Shown here one piece after another: positions 9,531-18,158 of a DNA stretch of 64,000 bases (position 1 is the first letter of the stretch; each line of letters opens with the position of its first letter). The stretch comes from Bacteroidetes bacterium HGW-Bacteroidetes-6 (lineage in GTDB: Bacteria > Bacteroidota > Bacteroidia > Bacteroidales > DTU049). The stretch spans positions 1-64,000 of the forward strand of contig PHDB01000022.1 in the NCBI GenBank assembly GCA_002842495.1. The letters run 5' to 3'. A program made the position numbers and the translations under genes. Below the pieces are notes generated by a model. It did not search any database and was not told the DNA's origin. It saw nothing but the letters and a program-made list of their open reading frames with translations.

Positions 9531-9546
9531 GTAAAGAGGGGAAATT

Positions 9547-10308
9547 ATGAACACTGCAAATATTTTGTTGATTGAAAGAGGAATAATCAAGTTGGTAAAA
9601 CAACCATCGGCACCGTTAATGGGTTTTGGCATGAGTTTGTTTTTTTTATTGGTATATAATGCGGGAATAGGCGGAATCGGTTCGCTGGAAGCATTCGGAA
9701 AGGGTGGATACTTGTCCTTTGTGTTTCCTATCACAATTATCTCGTTGGCAATGGGTTCTTCGGCGGGTGCAGGTCAAACACTCAATGCCGATATGCAATC
9801 GGGTTATTTCAGAAGATTATATTTAAGTCCTGTCCCCCGATGGATTTTAGTTTTAGCCCCCATGCTTGCCGATACAATTTCTTCCCTGTTTTTTACGATT
9901 CTGCTAATCGTAATTGGGGCCTTGTTTGGTGTAACATTCCAATTCGGATTAGCATCTGTTTTCGGCATACTGCTGTTGTCCTTTTTGTGGTCGCTTACTT
10001 TATGCGGGTTTTCTGTAGGAATAATGTTGCGTACCGGACAACATCAAAGTGCGGCAATAATAACGAACGCTGTTTTCCCATTGCTCTTCCTGAGTACGAC
10101 ATTTCTACCGAGAGAATTGATTACTGCCAAGTGGCTGTTAGCCGTATCGTGGGGAAATCCTGTAACATATATTCTCGAAGGCAACAGATATTTGCTGGGC
10201 GGGACTTCATCTGCAGTTTTTTTCCACACAGGCATCATCATGTTTGCATTAACTGCTGTTGTTTCAGTTATTTTTGCTTTGTCAAGTGCTAAAAAAATCA
10301 GGATATAA
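9547..10308 (+). CDS. ABC-2 type exporter permease, DrrB-like
   Basis: A 253-residue integral membrane protein with about six transmembrane helices. The pattern is that of ABC-2 permeases: a first helix at about residues 25-45, the loop with NADMQSGYFRRLYLSPVPR (the coupling-helix region, LxLSP-type), and the conserved NPVTYILEGNRYLL near the C-terminus. It partners with the ATPase 16 bp upstream and lies 3 bp before the UvrA-like gene, so the three are clearly cotranscribed. Confidence 0.9.
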   Translation: MNTANILLIERGIIKLVKQPSAPLMGFGMSLFFLLVYNAGIGGIGSLEAFGKGGYLSFVFPITIISLAMGSSAGAGQTLNADMQSGYFRRLYLSPVPRWILVLAPMLADTISSLFFTILLIVIGALFGVTFQFGLASVFGILLLSFLWSLTLCGFSVGIMLRTGQHQSAAIITNAVFPLLFLSTTFLPRELITAKWLLAVSWGNPVTYILEGNRYLLGGTSSAVFFHTGIIMFALTAVVSVIFALSSAKKIRI

Positions 10309-10311
10309 ATT

Positions 10312-12567
10312 ATGAACAGGAACAAAATAATCGTTAAGAACGCTCACACCAATAATCTTAAGAACATTGATATTGAAATACCAAAGCATAAATTGGTGGT
10401 GTTTACCGGTGTTTCGGGCTCAGGCAAATCGTCATTGCTTTTTGATACCATTTATACAGAAGCCCAGCGGCAATTGGTAGAAACCTTTTCCACATTTGCA
10501 CGCACCCGGATGCCGAAATTATCTCGCCCCGATGTGGACGATATACTCAATCTGTCAACGGCAATTGTTATTGACCAGAAACGAATGGGAAACAATTTGC
10601 GGAGTACGGTTGGAACAGCTACCGAAATAAACACTTATCTGCGCTTGCTTTATTCACGTATTGGCAAACCATTTATCGGACCTTCTTTTTATTTTTCGTT
10701 TAACCATCCCGAAGGCATGTGCCCACATTGCAACGGATTAGGGAAACAGATTAAAATTGACCTTGATTTATTTTTGGACAGGGAAAAGTCAGTCAGGGAA
10801 GGGGCCATAACACATCCGCATTATAAAGTTGGGGGGTTCCTCTGGAAAGAATTGATTAGTTTAAATGTAATTGACGTTGATAAACCCATAAATGAATTTA
10901 CGGCAGAAGAATTGCAACAGTTTTTGTATTCTGAACCCTTTGCGGTAAAAGGAGCAAAAGAAAAACTGGCTTATAACCGGAATTTCGAAGGAATTGCCCG
11001 TAAACTTGAAAAAGCGGTCACCACAAGGGCTGATGATGAAACAGCCGAAGAAGACAAGAATGCATACACGAAATATTTCAACTATCAGCTCTGTGAACAA
11101 TGCGGCGGTACCCGATTAAATGAACGGGCAAGAAGTGTTAAGCTAAACGAGCTTACCATTGCCGATGTATGCCATTTAGAACTGGTTGATGTTCTATCAT
11201 TTTTACTAAATATAAATGACGAAATCTCCAGGCCGATTTTGCGGAAAGCACAATTTTTGCTTCAACAGCTGGTTGAAATTGGAGTGGGCTATTTATCACT
11301 CGAACGTTCGGTAAGCACACTTTCCGGAGGTGAATCGCAACGGGTAAAAATGAGTAAGCAAATGGACTGCAACCTGGTAGACATGCTTTACGTTCTCGAC
11401 GAACCTTCTATCGGCTTGCATCCCCGGGATACAGAGAACCTGATGAATATCTTGTTTCGGTTAAAAGAAAAAGGAAATTCTGTTTTTGTGGTAGAACACG
11501 ACCCTGACATTATACGGGCTGCCGAATGGATAGTAGATATTGGCCCCAAAGCAGGTAAATATGGTGGGAATGTGATATATAACGGTGAACCCGACGGATT
11601 ACAATATACCGAAAGCATCACTGGTGTCTTTCTTCTGAAAAAGGATAAACCATCCTTTAAGCGAAAGACTGCAACTACATTTTTTGAGATCAAAAACGCA
11701 AGCGCCAATAATCTTAAAAATGTATCGGTAAAAATCCCAAAGGGAGTATTAACCTGTGTTACCGGCGTTGCCGGAAGCGGCAAAAGCAGCTTGATACATG
11801 AGTGCTTTGCAAAACAACATCCCGATGCAATTGTTATAGACCAATCTCCCATTGGAAAATCATCAAGAGCAAATGCAGCAACATTTATAGGTGTTTTTGA
11901 TTTAATACGGAAAGAATTTGCTACTGCAACCAATTCCGAAGCCTCATTGTTCAGTTTCAATTCAAAAGGAGCATGCCCAAAATGCAATGGTCAAGGGGTA
12001 TTGACTTTTGAACTTCATTTCCTGGATTCCGTAAAAACAATTTGTGACGAATGCGAAGGAAAACGTTATCATTCCGATGTATTGGAACTAAAATTCCTGA
12101 ATAAAAACATTGCTGAAGTATTGGATATGACGGTAACTCAGGCCTCCGAATTTTTCATGGATCCGAAGATAAAAAAGCATCTGCACCTGCTCCAGGAAGT
12201 TGGTTTAGGATATTTAAAATTAGGTCAATCACTTAGCACCTTGTCTGGTGGTGAAGCACAACGATTAAAAATTGCATCTGAATTGAAAAAAGAAGGCAAT
12301 ATTTACATTATGGATGAACCAACAACCGGACTTCATATGTCTGACATCGACAATTTCCACAAAATCGTAAAAACATTGGTCAAAAACGATAATACTGTGA
12401 TTATTATTGAGCACAACCTCGATATTATTAAATTTGCTGATTGGATAATCGACATGGGACCCGAAGGGGGTAAAAAAGGAGGAGAAGTTATGTTTCAGGG
12501 ATTACCTGAAGATATGGTAAATTGCAAACAGTCTGTCACCGGAAAATATTTGAAAAAAATGATTTAA
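10312..12567 (+). CDS. UvrA-like protein, DrrC-type drug resistance paralogue
   Basis: A 751-residue UvrA paralogue, against about 940 for excision-repair UvrA. It has two ABC ATPase halves: [14 protein letters not shown] with [10 protein letters not shown] and [12 protein letters not shown], and [14 protein letters not shown] with [10 protein letters not shown] and MDEPTTGLH. Zinc-binding cysteine pairs are visible in [28 protein letters not shown] and CDECEGKRY. The reduced length implies that much of the UvrB-binding and insertion regions is missing, as in class II/III UvrA proteins. These act on drug-DNA adducts or in drug resistance rather than in general repair. It follows the DrrA/DrrB-like genes by 3 bp. 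Role is inferred from architecture and neighbours. Confidence 0.9.
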   Translation: MNRNKIIVKNAHTNNLKNIDIEIPKHKLVVFTGVSGSGKSSLLFDTIYTEAQRQLVETFSTFARTRMPKLSRPDVDDILNLSTAIVIDQKRMGNNLRSTVGTATEINTYLRLLYSRIGKPFIGPSFYFSFNHPEGMCPHCNGLGKQIKIDLDLFLDREKSVREGAITHPHYKVGGFLWKELISLNVIDVDKPINEFTAEELQQFLYSEPFAVKGAKEKLAYNRNFEGIARKLEKAVTTRADDETAEEDKNAYTKYFNYQLCEQCGGTRLNERARSVKLNELTIADVCHLELVDVLSFLLNINDEISRPILRKAQFLLQQLVEIGVGYLSLERSVSTLSGGESQRVKMSKQMDCNLVDMLYVLDEPSIGLHPRDTENLMNILFRLKEKGNSVFVVEHDPDIIRAAEWIVDIGPKAGKYGGNVIYNGEPDGLQYTESITGVFLLKKDKPSFKRKTATTFFEIKNASANNLKNVSVKIPKGVLTCVTGVAGSGKSSLIHECFAKQHPDAIVIDQSPIGKSSRANAATFIGVFDLIRKEFATATNSEASLFSFNSKGACPKCNGQGVLTFELHFLDSVKTICDECEGKRYHSDVLELKFLNKNIAEVLDMTVTQASEFFMDPKIKKHLHLLQEVGLGYLKLGQSLSTLSGGEAQRLKIASELKKEGNIYIMDEPTTGLHMSDIDNFHKIVKTLVKNDNTVIIIEHNLDIIKFADWIIDMGPEGGKKGGEVMFQGLPEDMVNCKQSVTGKYLKKMI

Positions 12568-12611
12568 TCCGCACAGATGTATCTTTGGGAAAACAAAAAG
12601 AAGAAAAAGTC

Positions 12612-13436
12612 ATGTTAAATGAAATAAGCCCGGGCATTTTCAACAACAAATATCTTCATTATCATGAAATTGACAAGGAAGATTTTTTGTTGTGCTACAG
12701 AGACAATCAGGTATTGTTAAAAAAATCGGGAGATGACTATGAAATTCCGAGAAAAAAAGATTTTGCCGACAGCATAGAATCGTCGGTTTATTTGTTCTCA
12801 ATCAATTCCAATCGTTGTTTTGGGTTGATTGAGCCGCAAGTTAATATTGCTTCATCTGAATTTTATGATGTTTTTATTCTACGAAACCTGAAAGACAAAG
12901 AATTTGCATGGATTGTGTCAGTAGGTCATCAATTAATAAACTGGCACCATAACAACAAATATTGTGGAAGATGCGGTTCTAAAACAGAATTAAAAAAGGA
13001 TGAGAGAGCAGTTGTTTGCAGCAAATGCAATCTGGTAGTCTTTCCTGCAATAGCACCAGCCATTATTGTAGCCATCACGTGCAACAATAAGATATTGCTG
13101 GCTAAAGGAGCAAACTATAAAGGTGATTTTTATGCGCTCATTGCCGGTTATGTCGATGTCGGGGAATCAATCGAAGAAACAGTTGTAAGAGAAGTAAAAG
13201 AAGAAGTTGGATTGGATATTAAGAATCTGAAATATTACAAAAGTCAGCCCTGGCCCTACTCTGCTTCGCTTATGTTGGGTTTTACCGCCGAGGCCGACGA
13301 CACCAGGGAAATAGTAATAGATAAAAAGGAAATCAAAGAAGCAGGCTGGTTCGAGAGAGGGAATCTGCCTCCTCATGCCTCCGGTGTAAGTATATCGGGT
13401 GATTTAATCGCTGCTTTTGAAAAAGGTCTTTTTTAA
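12612..13436 (+). CDS. NudC-like Nudix hydrolase (NADH pyrophosphatase family)
   Basis: A 274-residue protein with the NudC layout: an N-terminal domain, a zinc ribbon (CGRCGSKTEL followed by VCSKCNLVVFP) and a Nudix domain with box G-YVDVG-E-SIEETVV-REVKEEVGL. The family cleaves NAD(H) to NMN(H) and AMP, and removes NAD caps from RNA. The ATG at 12612 is chosen because the longer frame from 12522 would overlap the UvrA gene by 46 bp with unrelated residues. The gap to the UvrA gene is 44 bp, so this is the last gene of the exporter unit. Why a NudC-type enzyme should travel with a drug-resistance set is not obvious. Substrate assignment is by family only. Confidence 0.9.
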   Translation: MLNEISPGIFNNKYLHYHEIDKEDFLLCYRDNQVLLKKSGDDYEIPRKKDFADSIESSVYLFSINSNRCFGLIEPQVNIASSEFYDVFILRNLKDKEFAWIVSVGHQLINWHHNNKYCGRCGSKTELKKDERAVVCSKCNLVVFPAIAPAIIVAITCNNKILLAKGANYKGDFYALIAGYVDVGESIEETVVREVKEEVGLDIKNLKYYKSQPWPYSASLMLGFTAEADDTREIVIDKKEIKEAGWFERGNLPPHASGVSISGDLIAAFEKGLF

Positions 13437-13443
13437 TTCCATC

Positions 13444-13569
13444 ATGGGAATCCTCATGCCATGGTGGATAGCTCCCCGGAGAGGCGGTGCTGTTGCGGTT
13501 TTTGTTGCAAAAGCGGATTATGAGGAAGCCCGGCAGATTGTTGCAGAATACGAAGCCAATCTGGAATAA
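13444..13569 (+). pseudogene. DUF2007-like C-terminal remnant
   Basis: A 41-codon frame starting ATGGGAATCCTC and ending in AVFVAKADYEEARQIVAEYE plus four residues. This ending closely resembles the C-terminus of the small DUF2007 (putative signal-transducing) proteins, where a VxVPxxDxExAxxIL strand-helix closes the fold. The N-terminal half of such a domain is missing, so I read it as a decayed gene rather than a functional one. It lies 8 bp behind the Nudix gene. The recognition is by eye and needs a profile search. Confidence 0.4.
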
Positions 13570-13851
13570 AGAACACACAGATTACGTAGCCAAAATGGTT
13601 AACATTATAAAACAATTATGGGAGGAAACGCAAAAAACATCTCCGATAATCACGCAGTTATATATTGAGCAGTAGTGCTATGCCGGCTGATATATACTAT
13701 CAGCAGACACCCGGGCATAAATCCCAAAATTCTCCTCATTTACGTCAATTTATCCGGTTTTGATATATTTGTGCGTGGATTGAAATATTAAATACTGTAT
13801 TTTTACCAAAAACACATTCTCTGGGAATCATCGTAAAAACAGACATTAATC
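13570..13851. other. Intergenic region before the isochorismatase-like gene
   Basis: Together with the remnant at 13444-13569 this makes about 415 bp without an intact gene. A frame at 13487-13675 (62 codons) has no recognisable features. A perfect 7-bp inverted repeat, GCTGATA/TATCAGC with a 5-nt loop, occupies 13686-13704. The downstream part holds the promoter element listed separately. Confidence 0.5.
13738..13773 (+). promoter_or_regulatory. Promoter with extended shared element, copy 1
   Basis: The -7 element TATATTTG is at 13764-13771, and TTTA at 13739-13742 lies 21 nt before it in the -33 position. The whole block, starting CATTTACGTC and including CCGGTTTTGATATATTT, recurs almost unchanged 782 bp downstream in front of the M1 peptidase. 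The conservation also covers the spacer, so it is more than a core promoter. Confidence 0.65.
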
Positions 13852-14439
13852 ATGATCAAAAAAAAGAATTTCATTGCAGTTTTGATCTGCATTATGCTCT
13901 TTTCAGGTTTTTCATCAACACTGGTCGGCGCTCAGAACCGGCTGCTTATCGTTGTAGATGTTCAGCGGGCGTTTTACGAAAACACACAACTGAAAGACCA
14001 GACTGACGAAATGGTCGGCAACATCAACCGGATCATCGAGCGGTTTGATCCTCAAAATGTCATCTATGTTAAAGCCGCCTCAAAAGTGCTTGAATTTTCG
14101 TTCCTGCACATCAGAGCTCTGACTGTGCCGGCTCCGGAAATCGACGACCGTCTGAAGATCGTCAGCTCAAATATTTTCACAAAAACCGAAGGCGATGCGT
14201 TCACGGTCGATTCGTTAAACATGTATCTGACAAGCTGTAATGCTAAAGAAATTGTGCTGGTAGGACTGATGGCCGAGAAATGTATTTATGCCACTGCTTT
14301 GGGAGGATTGAAGAAAGGGTATGACATGTACATCGTACCCGAGGCTGTTATCGGACAGACACCGGAGAAAAAAGCAACAGCCATCGAAAAAATGACAAAA
14401 AAAGGGATCCGGTTGTTGTCAATGGATGAGGTTAAGTAA
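13852..14439 (+). CDS. Exported isochorismatase-like cysteine hydrolase
   Basis: A 195-residue protein with a Sec signal peptide (residues 1-27, ending near LVGAQ) followed by a complete isochorismatase-fold domain. The catalytic triad is visible: Asp in LIVVDVQ, Lys in FTKTEGDAF and Cys in GLMAEKCIYAT. Members hydrolyse amides or vinyl ethers such as nicotinamide, N-carbamoyl compounds or isochorismate. Most are cytoplasmic, so the signal peptide is notable and points to a periplasmic substrate. It shares an extended promoter element with the next gene, an exported M1 peptidase. Substrate unknown. Confidence 0.85.
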   Translation: MIKKKNFIAVLICIMLFSGFSSTLVGAQNRLLIVVDVQRAFYENTQLKDQTDEMVGNINRIIERFDPQNVIYVKAASKVLEFSFLHIRALTVPAPEIDDRLKIVSSNIFTKTEGDAFTVDSLNMYLTSCNAKEIVLVGLMAEKCIYATALGGLKKGYDMYIVPEAVIGQTPEKKATAIEKMTKKGIRLLSMDEVK

Positions 14440-14519
14440 ATCCGGAAAAAAGCGACACTTTCGTCGAGCTGAAACAAATCTAATCTCTAGCTTCGAAAAA
14501 TAAATCCATAAAAAACATC

Positions 14520-14556
14520 CATTTACGTCGATTTGACCCGTTTTGATATATTTATG
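14520..14556 (+). promoter_or_regulatory. Promoter with extended shared element, copy 2
   Basis: TATATTTA at 14547-14554 and TTTA at 14522-14525 have the same 21-nt spacing as copy 1. Identity over the 36-nt block is about 31 of 36 by eye, and GGATTnAAATAT follows in both copies at a slightly different distance. It lies about 90 nt before the M1 peptidase ATG. Confidence 0.6.
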
Positions 14557-14644
14557 TTGTCCGGGCGGATTCAAATATCGCATTTTCAATAAAAAAACAA
14601 ATACATTTACTTCCTGAATCTGTTCCGGAATAAAAAACATACCT

Positions 14645-16540
14645 ATGAAAAAAGAAGTTCTGATTTTTTGTCTGACATTTTGCATCATGCTGCCTTTTTC
14701 TGGTTTTGCCCAGGAAAAACCCATTGTTTCGAGAGCACAGGCAAGGGCCTGCGAAAAACAAACCCGGCAGAAGGACGGAAATCCGGGAAAAAACTACTGG
14801 CAAAATTCCTCCGATTACTACATTCAGGCATCGGTAGACGTAAAAAACAAGATCATGAGCGGCCAGGAACGGATCGTATATTACAACAACAGTCCGGATT
14901 CGCTGAAAACCATTGTGATCAGGCTGTATCAGGATCTTTACAAAAAAGGTGCAAACCGCAATTCCATTGTGGATGTAAACCCGCTTGATGTTACCGACGG
15001 TGTTCGCATTGAATCGCTGAAAGTGAACGGAACATCCATGGATCTCAGTGAAGAAAGCAGTTCCGTGAAGCGAGCCGGAACATTGATGTATGTGTTCCTG
15101 AATAAAAAACTGGCCCCACACGGAAAGCTCGAACTGCAGATCGCATGGAGTTTCGATTTTCCGCAACACACACTGATCCGCATGGGAACGATAGACAGCA
15201 CCAGTCTGTTTGTAGGGCAATGGTATCCGCAGATTGCCGTGTACGACGACATTACAGGATGGGACACACGTTCCTACAACGGCATGGCAGAATTCTACAA
15301 CGATTTCTGTAATTTTGAAGTGGAGATCACCGTGCCTGAAAAATTCATGGTATGGGCCACCGGCGAGCCGCAGAATCTGAACGAAATGCTGCAACCCCAA
15401 TACTACGATAAGTATAAAAAAGCATCCGTATCCGACGACATCACCCATGTGATAACAGAAGAAGATCTGAAAAGCGGTGCCGTTACCACATCAAAAACCA
15501 CATGGAAGTACAAAGCTTCCAATGTTCCTGATTTCGCCTTCGGTATCAGCGATCATTACCTGTGGGATGTAACGAGTGTTGTTGTTGACCAAAAGACCGG
15601 CCGTCGAACCGTTGTCGGGGTTGCTTACAACACAAAAGCCCCACATTTTGACAAAGTAATTTCTATTGCACGGGAAACCGTTTGGTCTTTATCGGAAGAA
15701 ATGCCGGGAATTCCCTACCCCTATCCGTATCTGACGGTCTATAACGGCGATTTCGGCATGGAATATCCGATGATCACCAATGTGGGGGCAGACGAAGATT
15801 ACGGCATGACGGTGTATGCCAATTCGCATGAGATCGCCCACGCCTATTTCCCGTTTTATGTGGGAACCAACGAAACAGGCAACGGCTGGATCGACGAAGG
15901 GCTCACGGTTTACCTGCCCGAAAAAATGCAGAGCCATTTGTCGCCCGATCTGAACATCGGGGCCTACAACACAAGTGCGTTCCAACTCTACGCAGGCATC
16001 AACGGTGAACCGCCTCTGATAACCCCGACCAACTACCTGAATCCCGACATTTATTTCTATATGAACTATGCCAAGGCAGAGCAGGCCTTGCGGATGCTCG
16101 ATATGCAACTGGGACACGATCTGTTCAAAAAATGCCTGCTGGCCTTCATGGACCGCTGGAAATACAAACATCCAACGCCACTCGACTATTTCAATACTTT
16201 CAACGATGTTGCAAAGCAAAATTTGAATTGGTTCTGGCAAGCTTGGTACTATCAGAATGGCGGTATTCCCGATCTGGCCATAATATCCGTAACCCAAAAA
16301 GACAAACAACTGACTGTAACGGTAGAAAACAAAGGCGATCTGCCGCTCCCCGTCGAACTGAAGTTCTACAACGGTGAAAGACCGGCCGGAACCACCACAA
16401 AACCCGCTACTGTGTGGCTAAACAATCAAACAAAAACCGAAATAACTTTTACCACCTCTGAAACAATTACCCGCATTGTATTGGGCAGCGACACCATTCC
16501 CGATGCAAACGCAGCCGATAATATGTATGAAATGAGATAG
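14645..16540 (+). CDS. Exported M1-family metallopeptidase
   Basis: A 631-residue secreted aminopeptidase-like enzyme. A signal peptide covers residues 1-22 (ending FSGFAQE). The gluzincin motif is complete: H395-E-I-A-H399, then 18 residues, then E418 in GWIDEGL, as in M1 peptidases. An N-terminal beta-sandwich domain (about 50-240) and the catalytic domain are followed by a short C-terminal beta domain (about 545-631) containing LTVTVENKGDLPLPVELKF, which may be adhesive or structural. The usual GAMEN exopeptidase motif appears as GDFGMEYPMI. Transcription probably ends at the hairpin at 16583. It shares a promoter element with the upstream isochorismatase-like gene. Confidence 0.92.
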   Translation: MKKEVLIFCLTFCIMLPFSGFAQEKPIVSRAQARACEKQTRQKDGNPGKNYWQNSSDYYIQASVDVKNKIMSGQERIVYYNNSPDSLKTIVIRLYQDLYKKGANRNSIVDVNPLDVTDGVRIESLKVNGTSMDLSEESSSVKRAGTLMYVFLNKKLAPHGKLELQIAWSFDFPQHTLIRMGTIDSTSLFVGQWYPQIAVYDDITGWDTRSYNGMAEFYNDFCNFEVEITVPEKFMVWATGEPQNLNEMLQPQYYDKYKKASVSDDITHVITEEDLKSGAVTTSKTTWKYKASNVPDFAFGISDHYLWDVTSVVVDQKTGRRTVVGVAYNTKAPHFDKVISIARETVWSLSEEMPGIPYPYPYLTVYNGDFGMEYPMITNVGADEDYGMTVYANSHEIAHAYFPFYVGTNETGNGWIDEGLTVYLPEKMQSHLSPDLNIGAYNTSAFQLYAGINGEPPLITPTNYLNPDIYFYMNYAKAEQALRMLDMQLGHDLFKKCLLAFMDRWKYKHPTPLDYFNTFNDVAKQNLNWFWQAWYYQNGGIPDLAIISVTQKDKQLTVTVENKGDLPLPVELKFYNGERPAGTTTKPATVWLNNQTKTEITFTTSETITRIVLGSDTIPDANAADNMYEMR

Positions 16541-16571
16541 CAGACTGTTTATCAGGTGCATCACCCGTTCC

Positions 16572-16639
16572 CGTTGCAGAGTCCGCCTGCGGCGGGAATA
16601 TTTTTTTCCGTAGTTTCGTTGCAGGTAAAAGCTGCAACG
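16572..16639. repeat. CGTTGCAG repeat and hairpin element
   Basis: CGTTGCAG occurs at 16572-16579 and again at 16617-16624, where it pairs with CTGCAACG at 16632-16639 to form a perfect 8-bp stem with a 7-nt loop. Between the copies lies the GC-rich hairpin listed as a terminator. The block looks like a small REP-like intergenic element; whether it recurs elsewhere in the genome cannot be seen here. Confidence 0.45.
16583..16607 (+). terminator. Probable terminator of the M1 peptidase gene
   Basis: CCGCC at 16583-16587 and GGCGG at 16591-16595 form a GC-only stem with a 3-nt loop, followed after AATA by seven T (16601-16607). It lies 42 bp after the peptidase stop. The tight loop and the short gap before the T tract weaken the call. 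Confidence 0.5.
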
Positions 16640-16663
16640 AGTAGAGGAAATGAGGCTACACCT

Positions 16664-17287
16664 TTACTTCCGCAACCACCCCAGAATCCGGTCATTTTCT
16701 ATTTTCCACTTCCCGTTCGCTTTTTTCAACGGATAGGTTGCCCTTGAACTCGCATAAGGTCCCGGATTCTGCTGAACAATCTCGATTTCGTTACTGCTTA
16801 CTTTTGAAATGATGGCCACGTGCCCGAACTTATTGAGCGAGGTACCGCTGTAAACCACCAGATCGTCAGGCCGGGGTTTTTGTTTGCTTGGATTTGTGTA
16901 TTGAAATAACCCCCGACACTTGTTTTTCTGCCCGTCCTTCAGTTTCGGATCGAAAAAGTCTTTCGCATGTCCGTAGCTGTCGGGCATTTTATGATGCAGA
17001 TGCTCGTAGTAGTACCTTTTCACGAATTCAACACACTGGTATTTCTGCCCCAGATTGTAGCCATCGGGTGCCACATTGCGGCCCGAAACATGACTCACTT
17101 TGCCGTTGTAATACACATACACACCGTTAAAACTGTCAACCGGCTCACCGATAGTGTATTTCCTTTCGTTTATATTCAAATTCTTTTCAATGAACTTCTC
17201 GGGTTCCACATCGTTTTTTTTCAAAACAATGAAGGTCCCGACAAGTAACACAAAGAAAAATAGTATAACATATCTGCGGCGTTTCAT
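16664..17287 (-). CDS. Membrane-anchored CHAP-domain amidase
   Basis: A 207-residue protein with an N-terminal hydrophobic segment after MKRRRY (signal anchor or signal peptide) and a CHAP (NlpC/P60-like) domain. The nucleophile is the cysteine in YQCVEFVKRYYYEH, and the catalytic histidine lies in NKFGHVAIISKV, followed by EIVQQNPG. Such domains cleave peptidoglycan cross-peptides or glutathionylspermidine-like amides. The preceding SFNGVYVYYNG also occurs in glutathionylspermidine-amidase-type CHAP proteins. The extracytoplasmic location suggests cell-wall action. It is monocistronic with a textbook promoter at 17310-17340. Confidence 0.85.
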   Translation of the reverse strand: MKRRRYVILFFFVLLVGTFIVLKKNDVEPEKFIEKNLNINERKYTIGEPVDSFNGVYVYYNGKVSHVSGRNVAPDGYNLGQKYQCVEFVKRYYYEHLHHKMPDSYGHAKDFFDPKLKDGQKNKCRGLFQYTNPSKQKPRPDDLVVYSGTSLNKFGHVAIISKVSSNEIEIVQQNPGPYASSRATYPLKKANGKWKIENDRILGWLRK

Positions 17288-17309
17288 CTTTCGGATTCTA
17301 TCTTGGCAA

Positions 17310-17340
17310 CAAAGTTAATAATTGGCAGAATTTTTTGCAA
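17310..17340 (-). promoter_or_regulatory. Complete promoter for the CHAP protein
   Basis: Minus-strand TTG (complement of 17338-17340), a 20-nt spacer and TAACTTTG (complement of 17310-17317) form the full Bacteroidota promoter. It lies 22 nt before the ATG at 17287. This is the cleanest promoter in the window. Confidence 0.7.
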
Positions 17341-17432
17341 TATTGCTAAGGTTTGATCTTTCAGAAATCAGCTAAAAGATTGCTCAGCCTCAGTTTTTTG
17401 AAGAAAATGTGGCAAAACCAAAACAATCCTGC

Positions 17433-17440
17433 TATCTTTG
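17433..17440 (+). promoter_or_regulatory. Promoter -7 element for the 173-residue membrane protein
   Basis: TATCTTTG matches TAnnTTTG and lies 15 nt before the ATG at 17456. It overlaps a TTG codon at 17438 that could be mistaken for an earlier start, which supports the ATG. Confidence 0.5.
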
Positions 17441-17455
17441 AAAAAAAGTACATAC

Positions 17456-17977
17456 ATGTCACGTATCTTCGTTCTTAGCTACACCTTTATTACCGCCGCA
17501 CTGGCCGGCTTCTTTACCATCATGCATATTCAGCCGGCACTTTTCTTTATGAATATCTTCACTACATCAAACGGAAGAGAATACTATGTGGCGCCTGTTT
17601 TTCTTCTCAGCTGGCTGCTCTTTTTGTTGCCCATTTTTGTCATCATGATTATAGCAAGGCTAATGCGACTTAAAGCCAACGACGAAATTCACCCAGGCCG
17701 CACAGGAATTGCAATCACGCGCAAAAAAGCCTTTCAGAGTGCCATGGTGGCTATTCCCATTTTTATAAACGACGAAAAAGTGGGAATAATCGACAACGGC
17801 AAAACACGTTTTTTTGAAGTCCGATCTGGCTCAACAACCGTGAAGGTTGGCTCTGGGAAACAAACATCGGACGAGCAGCAAGTGATTCTTGCTTTAGGTG
17901 AGCAAGCCCGCTTTCAGATAGAGTACTCAACCGATGGTGTTAGAATAAAATGGGTATTGAGTCCATTAAATACTTAA
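17456..17977 (+). CDS. Membrane protein of unknown function
   Basis: A 173-residue protein with two transmembrane segments (about residues 3-25 and 40-65), then a basic linker and a soluble C-terminal domain of about 90 residues. That domain, with IPIFINDEKVGIIDNGKTRFF and a following beta-strand pair, has the look of a PEGA-like or small carbohydrate-binding sandwich, but I cannot name the family. An upstream TTG at 17438 lies inside the promoter, so the ATG at 17456 is preferred. Its role is unknown. Confidence 0.65.
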   Translation: MSRIFVLSYTFITAALAGFFTIMHIQPALFFMNIFTTSNGREYYVAPVFLLSWLLFLLPIFVIMIIARLMRLKANDEIHPGRTGIAITRKKAFQSAMVAIPIFINDEKVGIIDNGKTRFFEVRSGSTTVKVGSGKQTSDEQQVILALGEQARFQIEYSTDGVRIKWVLSPLNT

Positions 17978-18158
17978 CGTTATTTATCGATTTTGTACAT
18001 TTGGCTTCGGAAAAAGAATCAATACAATCGGTGAAGTTACGTCTCTCAGCCTGCTCATCCATCGGTTACAAAAACAGGGATAAACTAAAGCAATTTCGCT
18101 GTAATATTTTGATTACAAATAGATAACAGGAATTAATTAATCATAAAACAGGTCAATT

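Noticed and set aside
10312..12567. Housekeeping excision-repair UvrA
   Set aside because: The protein is about 190 residues short and sits in an exporter operon; the genuine uvrA is expected elsewhere.
7835..13569. Antibiotic biosynthesis cluster
   Set aside because: Only resistance-type genes are present; no synthase, tailoring or carrier protein genes were found.
14552..15448. A 298-codon minus-strand frame
   Set aside because: It lies opposite the M1 peptidase, whose signal peptide and zinc motif are clear. Its translation is Cys/Phe/His-rich shadow sequence.
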